Origin: Terasakiispira papahanaumokuakeensis
Lineage (GTDB): Bacteria > Pseudomonadota > Gammaproteobacteria > Pseudomonadales > Halomonadaceae
Assembly (NCBI RefSeq): GCF_001709345.1
Contig: NZ_MDTQ01000001.1
Coordinates: 972,742-1,036,741, forward strand
Direction: 5' to 3'
DNA: 64,000 bases
Positions 8,947 to 18,297 of this stretch are shown one piece after another. Both the position numbers and the translations under genes were made by a program. Numbering within the stretch: the stretch's first letter is position 1; the number at the start of each line of letters is the position of its first letter. The notes under the pieces were generated by a model. It saw nothing but the letters and a program-made list of their open reading frames with translations, searched no databases and was not told the DNA's origin.

Positions 8947-10041
8947 ATGAGCCAGATGTTTCCGGTTACCGTACTGGGTGGTGGCAGTTTTGGCACTGCA
9001 CTGGCGACCATTGCAGCAGAAAATGGCTATCCGGTGACCTTGTGGGTGCGTAATGCTGAACTTGCGCAAACGATTAACGAGACACGCTACAACCCACGTT
9101 ATCAACCCGATTTGAAGTTGCCTGAATCGTTAACCGCCACCAGCGACCTTAAGGCCGCATTAACAGGCGCAGAGCTCGTCTTTATGTCGATTCCCAGTAA
9201 GGGGTTCGCCGATGTATTGGCGCAAGCGCGGTCTTATTTGACCCCAGACCAGATCTTGGTCAGTACCACCAAGGGGATCGAAGCCAATGGGTTTAAACTG
9301 ATGAGTCAGATCTTGTCTGAAGAGACTGGCTCGACCCATATTGGGGTCTTGTCTGGGCCTAATCTTGCGGGTGAGATTGCCAAACACCAGCTGACGGCGA
9401 CAGTGATCGCCAGTGAAGATGATCAGACCCGTTCACGTGTCCAACAAGTGTTGGGCTCGCACTATTTTCGTGTCTATGCCAATACGGATATCTATGGGGT
9501 TGAGCTAGGTGGTGCCTTGAAGAATATTTATGCCATTGCCGCAGGTATGGCCTCGGCACTGGGCATGGGGGAAAACACACGTAGTATGTTGGTGACACGC
9601 TCTCTGGCGGAAATGAGCCGTTTTGCCGTCAGTTTGGGGGCCAATCCCATGACGTTTCTGGGGCTGGCAGGGGTGGGCGATTTGATTGTGACATGCTCAT
9701 CACCGCTATCACGCAATTACCGCGTGGGGCAGGCGTTGGGAGAAGGCCGTTCATTGGACGAAGCCGTTGATGCACTGGGGCAGGTGGCCGAGGGGGTCAA
9801 TACGGTACGCTTGGTGAAGCATAAGGCCGAAGCCATGGGGATTTATATGCCTTTGGTGACGGGCCTTTATGAGGTGCTCTTCAATGATCATGATCCACGC
9901 GATATTGCTCACTTGATGATGAATAATCAACAAAGTACGGATGTGGAATTTGTTTTGCCCCGTGAGGAAGTGATTAAATCAGCACAAAAGGTTGCACGGA
10001 TGCCTGCAGTCAAAGCATCAGGAGATCAAACTCATGAATGA
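8947..10041 (+). CDS. gpsA: Glycerol-3-phosphate dehydrogenase [NAD(P)+]
   Basis: A 364-residue GpsA that makes sn-glycerol 3-phosphate from dihydroxyacetone phosphate for phospholipid synthesis. The Rossmann motif is [13 protein letters not shown], followed by FMSIPSKGF and [18 protein letters not shown] and the catalytic Lys region [16 protein letters not shown] are present, as are [12 protein letters not shown] and SRNYRVG. It is slightly longer than E. coli GpsA because of a short C-terminal tail. The start follows an AAGGA site. It overlaps the DUF4389 gene by eight bases, and sixA follows, which is a common gene order in marine gammaproteobacteria. Confidence 0.96.
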   Translation: MSQMFPVTVLGGGSFGTALATIAAENGYPVTLWVRNAELAQTINETRYNPRYQPDLKLPESLTATSDLKAALTGAELVFMSIPSKGFADVLAQARSYLTPDQILVSTTKGIEANGFKLMSQILSEETGSTHIGVLSGPNLAGEIAKHQLTATVIASEDDQTRSRVQQVLGSHYFRVYANTDIYGVELGGALKNIYAIAAGMASALGMGENTRSMLVTRSLAEMSRFAVSLGANPMTFLGLAGVGDLIVTCSSPLSRNYRVGQALGEGRSLDEAVDALGQVAEGVNTVRLVKHKAEAMGIYMPLVTGLYEVLFNDHDPRDIAHLMMNNQQSTDVEFVLPREEVIKSAQKVARMPAVKASGDQTHE

Positions 10042-10528
10042 ACCTAAGCCTTCTTTAATGAAAGATGAGCAGTTTTGGCTGCGTCTACCCTTTATGCTGT
10101 TGTTTTTTCTCGCCTATCAAATCACCGAACTGGTGATTTTTGGGGTGATATTGATTCAACTGCTGTATCGCATGCTCATGGGTGAGCGGCAAATGCAGTT
10201 ACTGCGTTTTGGGGCTCAGTTAAGTCAGTATGCGTATGAGTGCTTCCGTTATTTGACGTTTAATACCGAGACCAAACCGTTTCCATTTGCGGAATGGCCG
10301 CTAGGAGAAGCGCCGGAGCGCAACCCCTATATGCCGACGGCCGAAACCTCGACAACTGATGGCGTTGCGACGACCGGTAGGGCTGCGACGACTCAGGAAG
10401 CATCGACGTCAACGTCGGCTTCTGAGGAGAAAACGTCTAAGGTCGATCACTCGCAAGACTCTTTGGATGAAGGGGCTGACGCTGAATCGGGTCAGACCGG
10501 ATCCCATCCAGCAGACCCTCGCGCATGA
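10034..10528 (+). CDS. DUF4389 domain membrane protein
   Basis: A protein of about 164 residues with two adjacent hydrophobic segments ([14 protein letters not shown] and [17 protein letters not shown]) followed by [15 protein letters not shown], the signature of DUF4389 proteins. The C-terminal 70 residues are Thr/Ala/Ser/Glu-rich and appear disordered. The ATG at 10034 has an AGGAGA ribosome site and overlaps the gpsA stop. Its stop overlaps the sixA start (ATGA). The function of the family is unknown; conserved linkage to gpsA hints at a membrane or lipid role, which is inference only. Confidence 0.85.
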   Translation: MNEPKPSLMKDEQFWLRLPFMLLFFLAYQITELVIFGVILIQLLYRMLMGERQMQLLRFGAQLSQYAYECFRYLTFNTETKPFPFAEWPLGEAPERNPYMPTAETSTTDGVATTGRAATTQEASTSTSASEEKTSKVDHSQDSLDEGADAESGQTGSHPADPRA

Positions 10529-11019
10529 GCCGTTTCTGGTGGATGCGACATGCTGAGGCCGCGCCAGGTGCAGTGGATGCTCAGCGGGCTTTAACCCCCT
10601 ATGGGCAGCAACAAGCTCAGCAAGTTGGGCAGTGGCTGCAGCAGCAATCGGTTCAACCCGAGGCGATTTATAGCAGTCATTACTTACGGGCACGGCAGAC
10701 TGCTGAAGCATTGGGTCGCGCGCTACAGCTGGTGCCTGAGGTGCTGGCGGATGTGACACCAGAACACAGTGTTGATCAAGCGTTGGCACAATTATGGCCA
10801 TTATCGGGGCGCCCAGTGTTGGTGGTGACTCACCAGCCGTTGTGGGGCGCCATGATGGCGCGACTATACTCTGAGCCCAATCAGCCTTGGGCGATTCCCC
10901 CAGCGGGCTTAGCTTGGATGGACGGCGAAGTGATTGCACCGGATTGCCTCCATCTAAAACAGGTGTTGGCTGAGGTGCTGTGCGAGCGTGATACTTCAAC
11001 GGGGCATGGAGCGCCTTAA
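10525..11019 (+). CDS. sixA: Phosphohistidine phosphatase SixA
   Basis: A 164-residue phosphoglycerate-mutase-fold phosphatase. The catalytic RHA motif lies at the N-terminus (WWMRHAEA), followed by LTPYGQQQAQQVGQWL, SHYLRARQTAE and the second histidine in LVVTHQPLWG. SixA removes phosphate from histidines of phosphotransfer proteins such as ArcB or PTS components. It is translationally coupled to the upstream DUF4389 gene by ATGA. A 13-base tandem repeat starts at its stop codon. Confidence 0.9.
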   Translation: MSRFWWMRHAEAAPGAVDAQRALTPYGQQQAQQVGQWLQQQSVQPEAIYSSHYLRARQTAEALGRALQLVPEVLADVTPEHSVDQALAQLWPLSGRPVLVVTHQPLWGAMMARLYSEPNQPWAIPPAGLAWMDGEVIAPDCLHLKQVLAEVLCERDTSTGHGAP

Positions 11020-11070
11020 AGAAGTGTCTCAATGAAGTGCCTGAATGAAGTGTCTTCATGCGAGTGCATT
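11017..11070 (+). repeat. 13-nt degenerate tandem repeats at sixA stop
   Basis: Four units of about 13 bases (for example ATGAAGTGCCTGA at 11032 and ATGAAGTGTCTTC at 11045) run from the sixA stop codon TAA. They occupy most of the gap before the next gene. Confidence 0.75.
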
Positions 11071-11106
11071 AATCTTAATGCGAGTGGATAAGGATATAGA
11101 CCGCGA

Positions 11107-12015
11107 ATGATGGATGAATACTGGAACTGGCCTTTTAAAATCTGGCAAAGCAGTGCTGATGTGTTGGGTCGTCAATGGCTGGCAAGTCAATGTCGCCTGT
11201 TACGCCAACATTTGGATGAACTGGCACTCGCCCCGCGAGTGCCCCATGATATTCAGCGCGATCAGCTTGAGGTCGCTGGGCGACATGCCGAATTATTGAG
11301 CCCAATAGGCAGCGAAACGCAGCGCTATATTCTTTATCTTCATGGCGGAGGCTTTGCTCTTGGGTCCTTGGATACACATCGTGAGTTGGCTGCTTTGCTC
11401 GCTCGGGAGGCGCAGGCCCATGTGTTGTTACTGGATTACCGATTAGCGCCTGAACACCCCTGGCCTGCGGGGTTAGAAGATGCTCGGGCGGCCTGGCACT
11501 GGCTGCATGATACAGGTGTGTCACCGGAACGTTTGGTGCTAGCGGGTGACTCTGCTGGTGGTGCACTGGTGTTGGGATTGCTACAGCATCTACGCGATGC
11601 CCATTTACCTCAGCCTGCTGCAGCGGTGATGATGTCGCCCTGGGTCGATCTCACCTGTAGTGCGCTATCTATTGATTACAATGCGCCGACTGACTTGGTG
11701 ATTCAACGCCCTCAGTTGAAAGCCTTCGCTGAGCTGTATGCCGGTCGTCGCCCTCTCAATGATCCCGGTATTTCACCGCTGTTTGGTGATTTATCTCAAC
11801 TGCCGCCGATGTTGCTGCAGGTCAGTCAACATGAGTCATTACGAGACGATGCTGTGCGCCTGAAGCGCGGTTTGCAGCAGGCTGGAGGCGAGGTTGAGTT
11901 GGAAGAAGTGCCTTGGATGCCGCATGTGTGGCAACTGATGAGTAGCTGGTGGCCACAGGCTGCGGCATCATTACGTCAGGCCGGGCGCTTTGCGCGTCAG
12001 CATAGCGAGGCCTGA
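11107..12015 (+). CDS. Alpha/beta hydrolase, hormone-sensitive lipase type
   Basis: A 302-residue esterase/lipase of the HSL (family IV) type. The oxyanion-hole motif is LHGGGFALGS, the nucleophile elbow is AGDSAGGALV, and the acid/histidine region near the C-terminus includes MPHVWQLM. No signal peptide is visible, so it is probably cytoplasmic and active on short acyl esters. It is a single gene in its own unit, convergent with the AEC transporter gene (17 bases between the stops). The natural substrate is unknown. Confidence 0.88.
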   Translation: MMDEYWNWPFKIWQSSADVLGRQWLASQCRLLRQHLDELALAPRVPHDIQRDQLEVAGRHAELLSPIGSETQRYILYLHGGGFALGSLDTHRELAALLAREAQAHVLLLDYRLAPEHPWPAGLEDARAAWHWLHDTGVSPERLVLAGDSAGGALVLGLLQHLRDAHLPQPAAAVMMSPWVDLTCSALSIDYNAPTDLVIQRPQLKAFAELYAGRRPLNDPGISPLFGDLSQLPPMLLQVSQHESLRDDAVRLKRGLQQAGGEVELEEVPWMPHVWQLMSSWWPQAAASLRQAGRFARQHSEA

Positions 12016-12032
12016 TATCTCTGGTTATGACA

Positions 12033-12989
12033 TCAGGTCAGACCGAGTTGGTGCAGCACAAAAATACCCATCGAGAGCGTCAATGTGGAGCCAACCGTGG
12101 TCATGGCCACAATATTGGCGGCTAAAGCGGCATTGCCTTTCATCGCCTGAGCCATGACGTAGCTGGCGGCAGCGGTTGGGCAACCAAAGAACAGCATCAG
12201 AATGCCCAGGGTCATGCCTTCATAACCGAGCCAAGCGGCGCCTGTCACCATTAGCATCGGTAGCCATAGCAGTTTGTAGGAGGAGGCCATTAAGGCGGTG
12301 GTCGATGTCCGTTGCAGGGCTGCCAAGTCCAAAGCGCCCCCAATGCATAGCAGCGCTAAAGGGAGTGTCATATTGGCAAAGTAGTGGCCGACTTTCAGGG
12401 CCAGTTGCGGAGGCTGCCAATGGAGTAATGACGCCGGGACCGCCAATGCGACCGCAATAATCAGTGGATTCTTGAGAATGCGGATCACAACGGCGCGCCA
12501 TTCTAGACGTCGTTCATTTTGCCACAGGCTTAACGCGATGACCGACAGCAAGTTATAAAGCACAATCAGCTGCGCTAATAGAATCGCACCCAGTGCGATG
12601 CCGGCTTCACCATATTGATTGGCCACCAAGGCCAGACCAATAATCCCTAAATTGCCTCTAAACCCTCCTTGCACGAAAACGCCTCGATCGGCAGGATCAG
12701 GCAGCCGTCGTGCATGCCAGATCAGCACCCCAAAAGCGAATAATGTACTGACCAGTGCATAAATCATCAGGCCGGGCGCAAAGACGTCAGTGAGATCGGT
12801 TTTGAGAATATTCAAAAAGATCAGCACCGGTAAGGTGATCATAAACACCAGTTTGGATGCGGTGTGATTGAAGTTCTCGTTGATTAACCCGATGCGACGA
12901 AGCAATACCCCAAGAAATACAATGATAAACACGGGGGCGGTGACATTAAGGGTATAGCCCAGTGTATGCAGCAGATCATTGATATTCAT
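12033..12989 (-). CDS. AEC family (auxin efflux carrier-like) transporter
   Basis: A 318-residue integral membrane protein with about ten hydrophobic segments, of the AEC/malonate-transporter family. Recognisable parts are VFLGVLLRRIGLI near the N-terminus, GGFRGNLGIIGLAL in the first repeat and LMLFFGCPTAAASYVMAQAM in the second. It probably exports or imports a small organic anion. The start codon overlaps the stop of a 31-residue membrane peptide gene (ATGA), so the two are translationally coupled. A second AEC gene occurs at 55609. Confidence 0.85.
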   Translation of the reverse strand: MNINDLLHTLGYTLNVTAPVFIIVFLGVLLRRIGLINENFNHTASKLVFMITLPVLIFLNILKTDLTDVFAPGLMIYALVSTLFAFGVLIWHARRLPDPADRGVFVQGGFRGNLGIIGLALVANQYGEAGIALGAILLAQLIVLYNLLSVIALSLWQNERRLEWRAVVIRILKNPLIIAVALAVPASLLHWQPPQLALKVGHYFANMTLPLALLCIGGALDLAALQRTSTTALMASSYKLLWLPMLMVTGAAWLGYEGMTLGILMLFFGCPTAAASYVMAQAMKGNAALAANIVAMTTVGSTLTLSMGIFVLHQLGLT

Positions 12990-13081
12990 GCGCTGATCAG
13001 GCCATAAGTAATCGCGGCAATGACGATCACTAAAAATAAACCATTACGTACTCGAGTATTACGTTGGGGGCGGCGGGCCAT
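12986..13081 (-). CDS. Small basic single-span membrane peptide (31 aa)
   Basis: A 31-codon gene reading MARRPQRNTRVRNG, then the hydrophobic LFLVIVIAAITYGLISA. It has a strong AGGAGA ribosome site seven bases before ATG and its stop overlaps the AEC transporter start as ATGA. Positive N-terminus plus one hydrophobic span predicts an N-in membrane peptide. It could be a transporter accessory peptide or a translational leader. The coupling and ribosome site are seen directly; the function is unknown. Confidence 0.65.
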   Translation of the reverse strand: MARRPQRNTRVRNGLFLVIVIAAITYGLISA

Positions 13082-13292
13082 AAGGTCTCCTAAAGCTTGA
13101 ATGGGGTGAGGTGGGGGTCTGTGTCAGCGTGCCCGATTACTGTGCCAGGTGATGTGATCAACGAACCCGCGATAATGGATATGAATAGTTTGCGGGAACT
13201 TTATGGCATGTTTTGGGTAGGACACTAGGCATACATTGTAAACGATCTGTTCGCAGATCGGACAAGGGCGGTCGTTTTTCTGTCAGTGATAG

Positions 13293-13399
13293 GCAGTCGA
13301 TAGCAAGCACATCGATAGTAAACACATCGATAGTAAACACATCGATAGTAAACACATCGATAGTAGAGAACATCGATAGCAGAGAACATTGAGAGCAAG
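13293..13399. repeat. 15-nt ATCGATAG tandem repeats
   Basis: Three identical units ACATCGATAGTAAAC begin at 13309, 13324 and 13339. A fourth is at 13354 and degenerate units flank them on both sides. Each contains the palindrome ATCGAT. They lie just upstream of the ABC operon. A related degenerate array of TATCGATTA units is at 18298-18368, downstream of the same operon. Confidence 0.85.
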
Positions 13400-13444
13400 A
13401 ATAGACCGGCGTTTTGTCTGACATGATCCGATGGAAGTTGAGTA

Positions 13445-14497
13445 ATGATTAAAATAGAGGCCCTGGTTAAATACTTCGGCGCTTTAAAAGCCGTGGATGG
13501 ACTGGCTTTTGAGGTGAATCCGGGGGATGTGCTGGGTTTTCTCGGCCCCAATGGGGCGGGCAAATCCACCACGATGAAAATGCTGACCGGTTATCTACAT
13601 CCAGACAGCGGCTATATCAATGTGGCCGGTGTGGATGTCGTGCAAGAGCCCGCTTTGGCTCAGCAGCATATCGGTTATTTGCCTGAAGGGGCGCCTGCTT
13701 ATGGCGATATGACCGTCGAGGCTTTTCTGCGTTTTATCGGTGAGGCCCGTGGAATGTCGGCAATCGCGTGTGAGTCGGCGATCAAGCGAGTGAGTGAGCA
13801 GGTTGAATTGCATAGTGTCTTGGCACGCCCCATCGACAACCTCTCGAAAGGGTTTCGACGCCGAGTCGGCCTGGCTCAAGCCCTATTACATGATCCGCAG
13901 GTCTTAATTTTAGATGAGCCGACCGATGGTCTTGATCCAAACCAAAAACGCCATGTCCGTGAATTGATCGCGGGGCTGGCGCAGGACAAGGTGGTGATCA
14001 TCTCGACCCATATTCTTGAAGAGGTGATGGCCGTGTGCAATCGGGTGTTATTGATTGCCCAGGGCCGTTGCCGTTTTGAGGGGTCTCCTGCTGAGCTGGA
14101 AGCCTTATCACCTCACCACCAAGCCGTGAGCCTACATTTACCCGATCGTGATATTGCCGCAGATCAGGCCCAGCTCAAGACGTTACCAGATGTCGCTGAT
14201 GTGGTCTGTGAACAAGCCCAGTGGCTGACGGTACTACCGCGTGCTGGCGCTTTCGTCTATCCGCAGGTGGATCAATGGCTGCGTGAACAGCAGATCACAC
14301 CGCAAAGTGTACGGGTTGAATCTGGGCGATTGGATGAAGTCTTCACCACCTTAACCCGACCCGCCGCTGATGATGTCACGGGCGATGATGGACAAAACGG
14401 TGGCGGCAGCGGTGTAGGCGAAGGCTCTGATCAGCCTGATATTGATCAAAAGGGGATTGATAAAAAGGGTATTGATAAAAAAGGAGCCTCGGTATGA
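13445..14497 (+). CDS. ABC transporter ATP-binding protein (GldA-like)
   Basis: A 350-residue ATPase. Walker A is GPNGAGKSTTMKM, the signature motif is NLSKGFRRRVGLAQA, Walker B is VLILDEPTDGLDP and the H-loop is IISTHILEE. The C-terminal 45 residues are Gly/Asp-rich and end in three copies of IDKKG-type pentapeptides encoded by a 15-base repeat. It belongs with the next three genes (permease, GldG-like, DUF4340) in an operon with ATGA overlaps or gaps of two bases. The set matches the GldA/GldF/GldG transport group seen in many non-gliding proteobacteria; the substrate is unknown. Confidence 0.92.
   Translation: MIKIEALVKYFGALKAVDGLAFEVNPGDVLGFLGPNGAGKSTTMKMLTGYLHPDSGYINVAGVDVVQEPALAQQHIGYLPEGAPAYGDMTVEAFLRFIGEARGMSAIACESAIKRVSEQVELHSVLARPIDNLSKGFRRRVGLAQALLHDPQVLILDEPTDGLDPNQKRHVRELIAGLAQDKVVIISTHILEEVMAVCNRVLLIAQGRCRFEGSPAELEALSPHHQAVSLHLPDRDIAADQAQLKTLPDVADVVCEQAQWLTVLPRAGAFVYPQVDQWLREQQITPQSVRVESGRLDEVFTTLTRPAADDVTGDDGQNGGGSGVGEGSDQPDIDQKGIDKKGIDKKGASV
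14441..14485 (+). repeat. 15-nt in-frame repeat at the 3' end of the ATPase gene
   Basis: Three 15-base units (ATTGATAAAAAGGGT type) at 14441, 14456 and 14471 encode IDQKG-IDKKG-IDKKG just before the stop codon. The repeat preserves the reading frame. Confidence 0.85.
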
Positions 14498-15243
14498 CAT
14501 CAACCCGTGGATTTCATGGCTTGAGGGCTTTATATAAACGCGAGTTGTCCGGCTACTTCAATACGCCATTGGCGTTGGTCTTTATGATCATCTTCGTGGC
14601 TTTATCGGGAGCGCTGACTTTTTATCTGGGCAATTTTTATGATCGTCGACAAGCCGATTTGTTGCCCTTCTTCCAGTTTCATCCCTGGCTTTACTTATTT
14701 CTTTTGCCTGCGTTGGCGATGCGCTTGTGGGCTGAGGAGCGTCGCAGTGGCACCTTGGAGCTGCTGATGACATTGGGCATTCCTTCCTATCAGCTGGTGT
14801 TGGGGAAATTTCTGGCCGCTTGGACGTTTGCCGGGCTGGCATTGGTGCTGACGTTTCCCCTGTGGGTGACCGTTAACTATCTCGGAGACCCCGATAATGC
14901 AGCCATTGTGACCAGTTACCTTGGGAGCTGGTTGATGGCTGGGGCTTATCTTGCGATCAGTCAGTGCTTGTCGGTGTTGACGCGTAGTCAGGTCATTGCC
15001 TTTATTTTGGCGGTTGCGGTGTGCTTTGTCTTGACCTTGTCTGGTTTTCCTATGGTGTTGGATGCTTTCCAGAGTTGGGCGCCAGGGGCGTTGGTTGATG
15101 CCGTGGCCAGCCTCAGTTTAATGACGCATTTTGAAGGCCTGAGTCGAGGGGTGATCACCTTCTCCGACGTGTGGTTCTTTGCCGTCACTATGGCCGTCTG
15201 GCTCTTGGCGAACCGTTGCTTGCTGGATATGAAAAAGGCGTAA
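14494..15243 (+). CDS. ABC-2 type permease (GldF-like)
   Basis: A 249-residue integral membrane protein with six hydrophobic segments. The N-terminal amphipathic part LRALYKRELSGYFNTPLALVFM and the segment MRLWAEERRSGTLELLMTLGI are characteristic of ABC-2 permeases such as GldF and NosY. It would form the channel with the upstream ATPase. The ATG overlaps the ATPase stop (ATGA) and its own stop lies two bases before the GldG-like start. Confidence 0.9.
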   Translation: MTSTRGFHGLRALYKRELSGYFNTPLALVFMIIFVALSGALTFYLGNFYDRRQADLLPFFQFHPWLYLFLLPALAMRLWAEERRSGTLELLMTLGIPSYQLVLGKFLAAWTFAGLALVLTFPLWVTVNYLGDPDNAAIVTSYLGSWLMAGAYLAISQCLSVLTRSQVIAFILAVAVCFVLTLSGFPMVLDAFQSWAPGALVDAVASLSLMTHFEGLSRGVITFSDVWFFAVTMAVWLLANRCLLDMKKA

Positions 15244-15245
15244 TC

Positions 15246-17093
15246 ATGATGAGGACAATCCAACATTACTTCAAACAGGCGCCGGGTCGTATTCTGCTGG
15301 GCCTGGCGATGATTTTTGTGCTGGCTGTGGCCTTTGGCGATCATGCTTTTCGTAGCTGGCGCTGGGATATGACCGAAGACCAGTTATACAGCTTATCTCC
15401 CGCCACTGAGACATTGGTTAGCCAGATCCAAGAGCCTATGATCCTGCACTTCTATTATTCACGTGATCTGGCCCGCGATCTCCCTCAGATCCGCAGCTAT
15501 GCTGAGCGTGTGCAAACGCTCTTACAACGCTATGCGGCGATTTCAAAGGGTAAACTCAAGCTGGAGGTGGTAAATCCTGAGCCTTTTTCTAAAGCCGAAG
15601 ATGAAGCAGTTCAGTTTGGTTTGCAGGGCGTTGAAGTGGATAACAGCGGCCGTAAGTTATACCTCGGGCTGGCTGTGACCAATAGCGTTGATAAGACACA
15701 AACGATTCCTTTTTTACGGGCCAGCCAAGAGCCTTTTCTTGAATATGATATTGGCCGGATCATTGATGAGCTTTCCAATCGGCAAGCCCCGGTGATGGGA
15801 TTGATGTCGGGCTTACCCATGGAAGGACAATTTAATTTCCAAACACGTCAGCCGCCTCAGCCATGGGCGATACTCAGTCAGTGGCGTGACCGCTATCGCG
15901 TTAAGGATTTGACCGCTGCGGCCAATGCTGATGTGAAACCGGATGTCCTGGTGCTGGTGGCGCCACAATATCTGGATCAAGCCACCTTGGATAAGGCGGA
16001 TCAGTGGGTTAAAGCCGGTACACCGACGCTGGTTGTGGTTGATCCTAAGGCCGAGATGGCCGGACCTCAGCCGCCCAAAGCGGGAGCTGACGCGGTGCAT
16101 CAATTATTAGCGGGTTGGGGAGTGCAATATGACCCCGGCCAGGTGGTCGGCGATTTGAACTTGGCGATGAAAATTGGTTTGCGTGATGGATCGACTCAGC
16201 GCCACCCGGCCCTGTTGCGCTTGGAAACACCGGAAATGGCGAGCCAAGCGCCGGTGAACCGAGATTTGGAGCAACTGGTGTTATCGACGGCAGGGGCTTT
16301 TTCCGTCAATGATCAAGGCCAACCCAATGCCTTTGAACCCTTGTTATCGACCACGCCAGAAGCCGCTCTTCAACCTATCTCGATCTATGCCGATGAGGAT
16401 CCGACCCAAGCGCTGGATCAGTTCCAAGCGGGAGGTCAGACACAAGTTCTGGCCGCCCAATATCATGGTCATGTGCCGGGGCATGAGGATCAGGGGCTGA
16501 ATCTCATTTTGGTTGGAGACAGCGACTTTCTTAGCGATCGGTTGTGGGCGCGCTACCAGCAATTTTATGGACAAACCGTATTGACGCCTTGGTCCGATAA
16601 CGGCAGTTGGCTCAGTAATGCGGTCGATCAGTTGGCTGGTGGATCGGCGTTGATGGACTTACGCGGCCAGGGGCGTCATCAACGCCCGTTTGTGGTGGTC
16701 GATCAGCTGCAACGCCAAGCAGAGCAGCAATTTAGTCAGAAAGCAGAGGAACTCAAAGCCCAGTTGGCCGATACTGAACAACGGTTACAGGCGCTCCAGC
16801 AAGAACGGCAACAAACTCAACAAATGACGCTATCGCCTCAGCAGGAGAAAGAGGTTCAGCGCTTTATTGAGCGTCGGTCTGATATTCGTCAGGCCTTGCG
16901 ACAGGTGCAGCATCAGCTGGATCGTCAGATTGATACGCTGGGGGCTTGGCTTAAGTTCATCAATATTGGGCTCGTGCCGTTGTTGCTGATATTGGCTTAC
17001 TTATTCTGGGCATGGCGTCGTCGACACTCAGTGAGACATCAGTTGGCTGGACATCGGTCGACAGGGCAGCGGCAGGCTGGAGGTCAGTCATGA
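15246..17093 (+). CDS. GldG-like ABC-associated periplasmic/membrane protein
   Basis: A 615-residue protein with an N-terminal membrane span (about residues 15-33), a large periplasmic domain of the GldG/ABC_transp_aux type (TEDQLYSLSPATETLVSQI, FYYSRDL, LVGDSDFLSD), a coiled coil rich in Gln/Glu at about 490-565 and a C-terminal span (FINIGLVPLLLILAYLFWAW). This matches GldG auxiliary subunits of ABC-2 exporters. ATG 15246 is chosen because it follows the permease stop directly; the adjacent ATG 15249 is equally possible. It overlaps the DUF4340 gene by ATGA. Confidence 0.88.
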   Translation: MMRTIQHYFKQAPGRILLGLAMIFVLAVAFGDHAFRSWRWDMTEDQLYSLSPATETLVSQIQEPMILHFYYSRDLARDLPQIRSYAERVQTLLQRYAAISKGKLKLEVVNPEPFSKAEDEAVQFGLQGVEVDNSGRKLYLGLAVTNSVDKTQTIPFLRASQEPFLEYDIGRIIDELSNRQAPVMGLMSGLPMEGQFNFQTRQPPQPWAILSQWRDRYRVKDLTAAANADVKPDVLVLVAPQYLDQATLDKADQWVKAGTPTLVVVDPKAEMAGPQPPKAGADAVHQLLAGWGVQYDPGQVVGDLNLAMKIGLRDGSTQRHPALLRLETPEMASQAPVNRDLEQLVLSTAGAFSVNDQGQPNAFEPLLSTTPEAALQPISIYADEDPTQALDQFQAGGQTQVLAAQYHGHVPGHEDQGLNLILVGDSDFLSDRLWARYQQFYGQTVLTPWSDNGSWLSNAVDQLAGGSALMDLRGQGRHQRPFVVVDQLQRQAEQQFSQKAEELKAQLADTEQRLQALQQERQQTQQMTLSPQQEKEVQRFIERRSDIRQALRQVQHQLDRQIDTLGAWLKFINIGLVPLLLILAYLFWAWRRRHSVRHQLAGHRSTGQRQAGGQS

Positions 17094-18145
17094 AAAAACC
17101 TTGGATGATGTTGGCTCTGGCGGTGATCGTGGTCGCTGGTGCCTTATCCCGTGAGTGGCTGGGGCAGCCGCCTATTGATACTGCTGTGGGGCAGAAATTA
17201 TTACCTAATTTGCACAGTCAGTTAGACCAGATCAACCGAGTGGAAATTTTGACCGGTGATCACAAGTTACAAGTGGTATTGGCGCATGCTCCAAAGGGTT
17301 GGACGGTTGTGAATGCAGATCAGTATCCCGCTAACTTTCATATGATTCAAAAGTTAGTGACCGGATTGGCGAAGACTCAGCTGGTCGAGCCTAAAACTAA
17401 GCTTTCGCAGCACTACCCCACTTTGGGTGTCGAGGATCTGGGGCCGGATGCTCAACATGCCACGCTGGTGCGATTGATTGCTGATAAATCCCCCGTTGCA
17501 GAAGTGTTGATTGGGCTAAACCCTGAACTACGTTCGGGGCACTATGTGCGGTTATCCGGACATCAACAGAGTTGGTTGGTGGACCAAGCCTTTACCGTAC
17601 CGAGCTGGCCTGGCGGTTGGTTGGCTCAACCCTTGGTGGACTGGCCGGCGGATCAGCTCAATCGGGTCATCTTAAGGCCTGCCCAAGGCAAGCCATTGGT
17701 GCTGGAGCGCCAACCGGATCAAATACGATTACAGCCCACACTGCCTGAAAGTTGGTCAGTGACTGATCCTGGCGCGCTGGCGGCACGAAGCCAGTTACTG
17801 AATCGCCTGAATATTGAAGCGGTCGCCCCTTGGCGCACTGAACATGATCGTGAGGGTTGGCAACCGCTTAAGTCGGCTGAGTTTGTCGCCAAAAGTGGCT
17901 TGCAGTTGACGGTGACACCGCTCAAAGGCGCTGAATCTAACTGGGTGAATATCGATTTAAACGTACCGGATGACTTACAACCGAGTATGCGAGAAACGGC
18001 CAAAACACTGCATCAGCGGTTGGACGGTCGTCGTTTTAAAGTCTCGGGCCGAGTTTATCAGCAGCTCCAAAGTGGAGTCTCTGATGTGGCGGGCCCTCCC
18101 GATCCGAAAACCACGACGCATCAGCAGTCAGCATCGCCCCAGTAA
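17090..18145 (+). CDS. DUF4340 domain protein
   Basis: A protein of about 351 residues with an N-terminal signal anchor (KKPWMMLALAVIVVAGAL) and a periplasmic DUF4340 region. Recognisable motifs are RVEILTGDHKLQVVL, YPANFHMIQKLVTGL, SGHYVRLSG and AQPLVDWPADQLNRV. DUF4340 proteins accompany GldG-like ABC systems, and here it is the last gene of that operon. It starts inside the previous stop (ATGA) and ends just before a strong terminator. Its role in the transporter is unknown. Confidence 0.88.
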   Translation: MKKPWMMLALAVIVVAGALSREWLGQPPIDTAVGQKLLPNLHSQLDQINRVEILTGDHKLQVVLAHAPKGWTVVNADQYPANFHMIQKLVTGLAKTQLVEPKTKLSQHYPTLGVEDLGPDAQHATLVRLIADKSPVAEVLIGLNPELRSGHYVRLSGHQQSWLVDQAFTVPSWPGGWLAQPLVDWPADQLNRVILRPAQGKPLVLERQPDQIRLQPTLPESWSVTDPGALAARSQLLNRLNIEAVAPWRTEHDREGWQPLKSAEFVAKSGLQLTVTPLKGAESNWVNIDLNVPDDLQPSMRETAKTLHQRLDGRRFKVSGRVYQQLQSGVSDVAGPPDPKTTTHQQSASPQ

Positions 18146-18174
18146 GCTCGGAGTGACGGCTACGACTCCTATGA

Positions 18175-18208
18175 CCCGCCGATCGTTTGGCCGCGATCGG
18201 CGGGTTTT
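18175..18208 (+). terminator. Rho-independent terminator of the Gld-like operon
   Basis: An eleven-base-pair perfect stem (CCCGCCGATCG at 18175-18185 pairing with 18194-18204) is followed by TTTTAG. It ends the four-gene ABC operon. Confidence 0.9.
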
Positions 18209-18297
18209 AGATGCCCTGATGATAAGCTTGCGGTGAGCAATACGAATGAATAAGTCTGATGATATTTACTTTAGTTTTCATTCTAACGTATGTTTGA

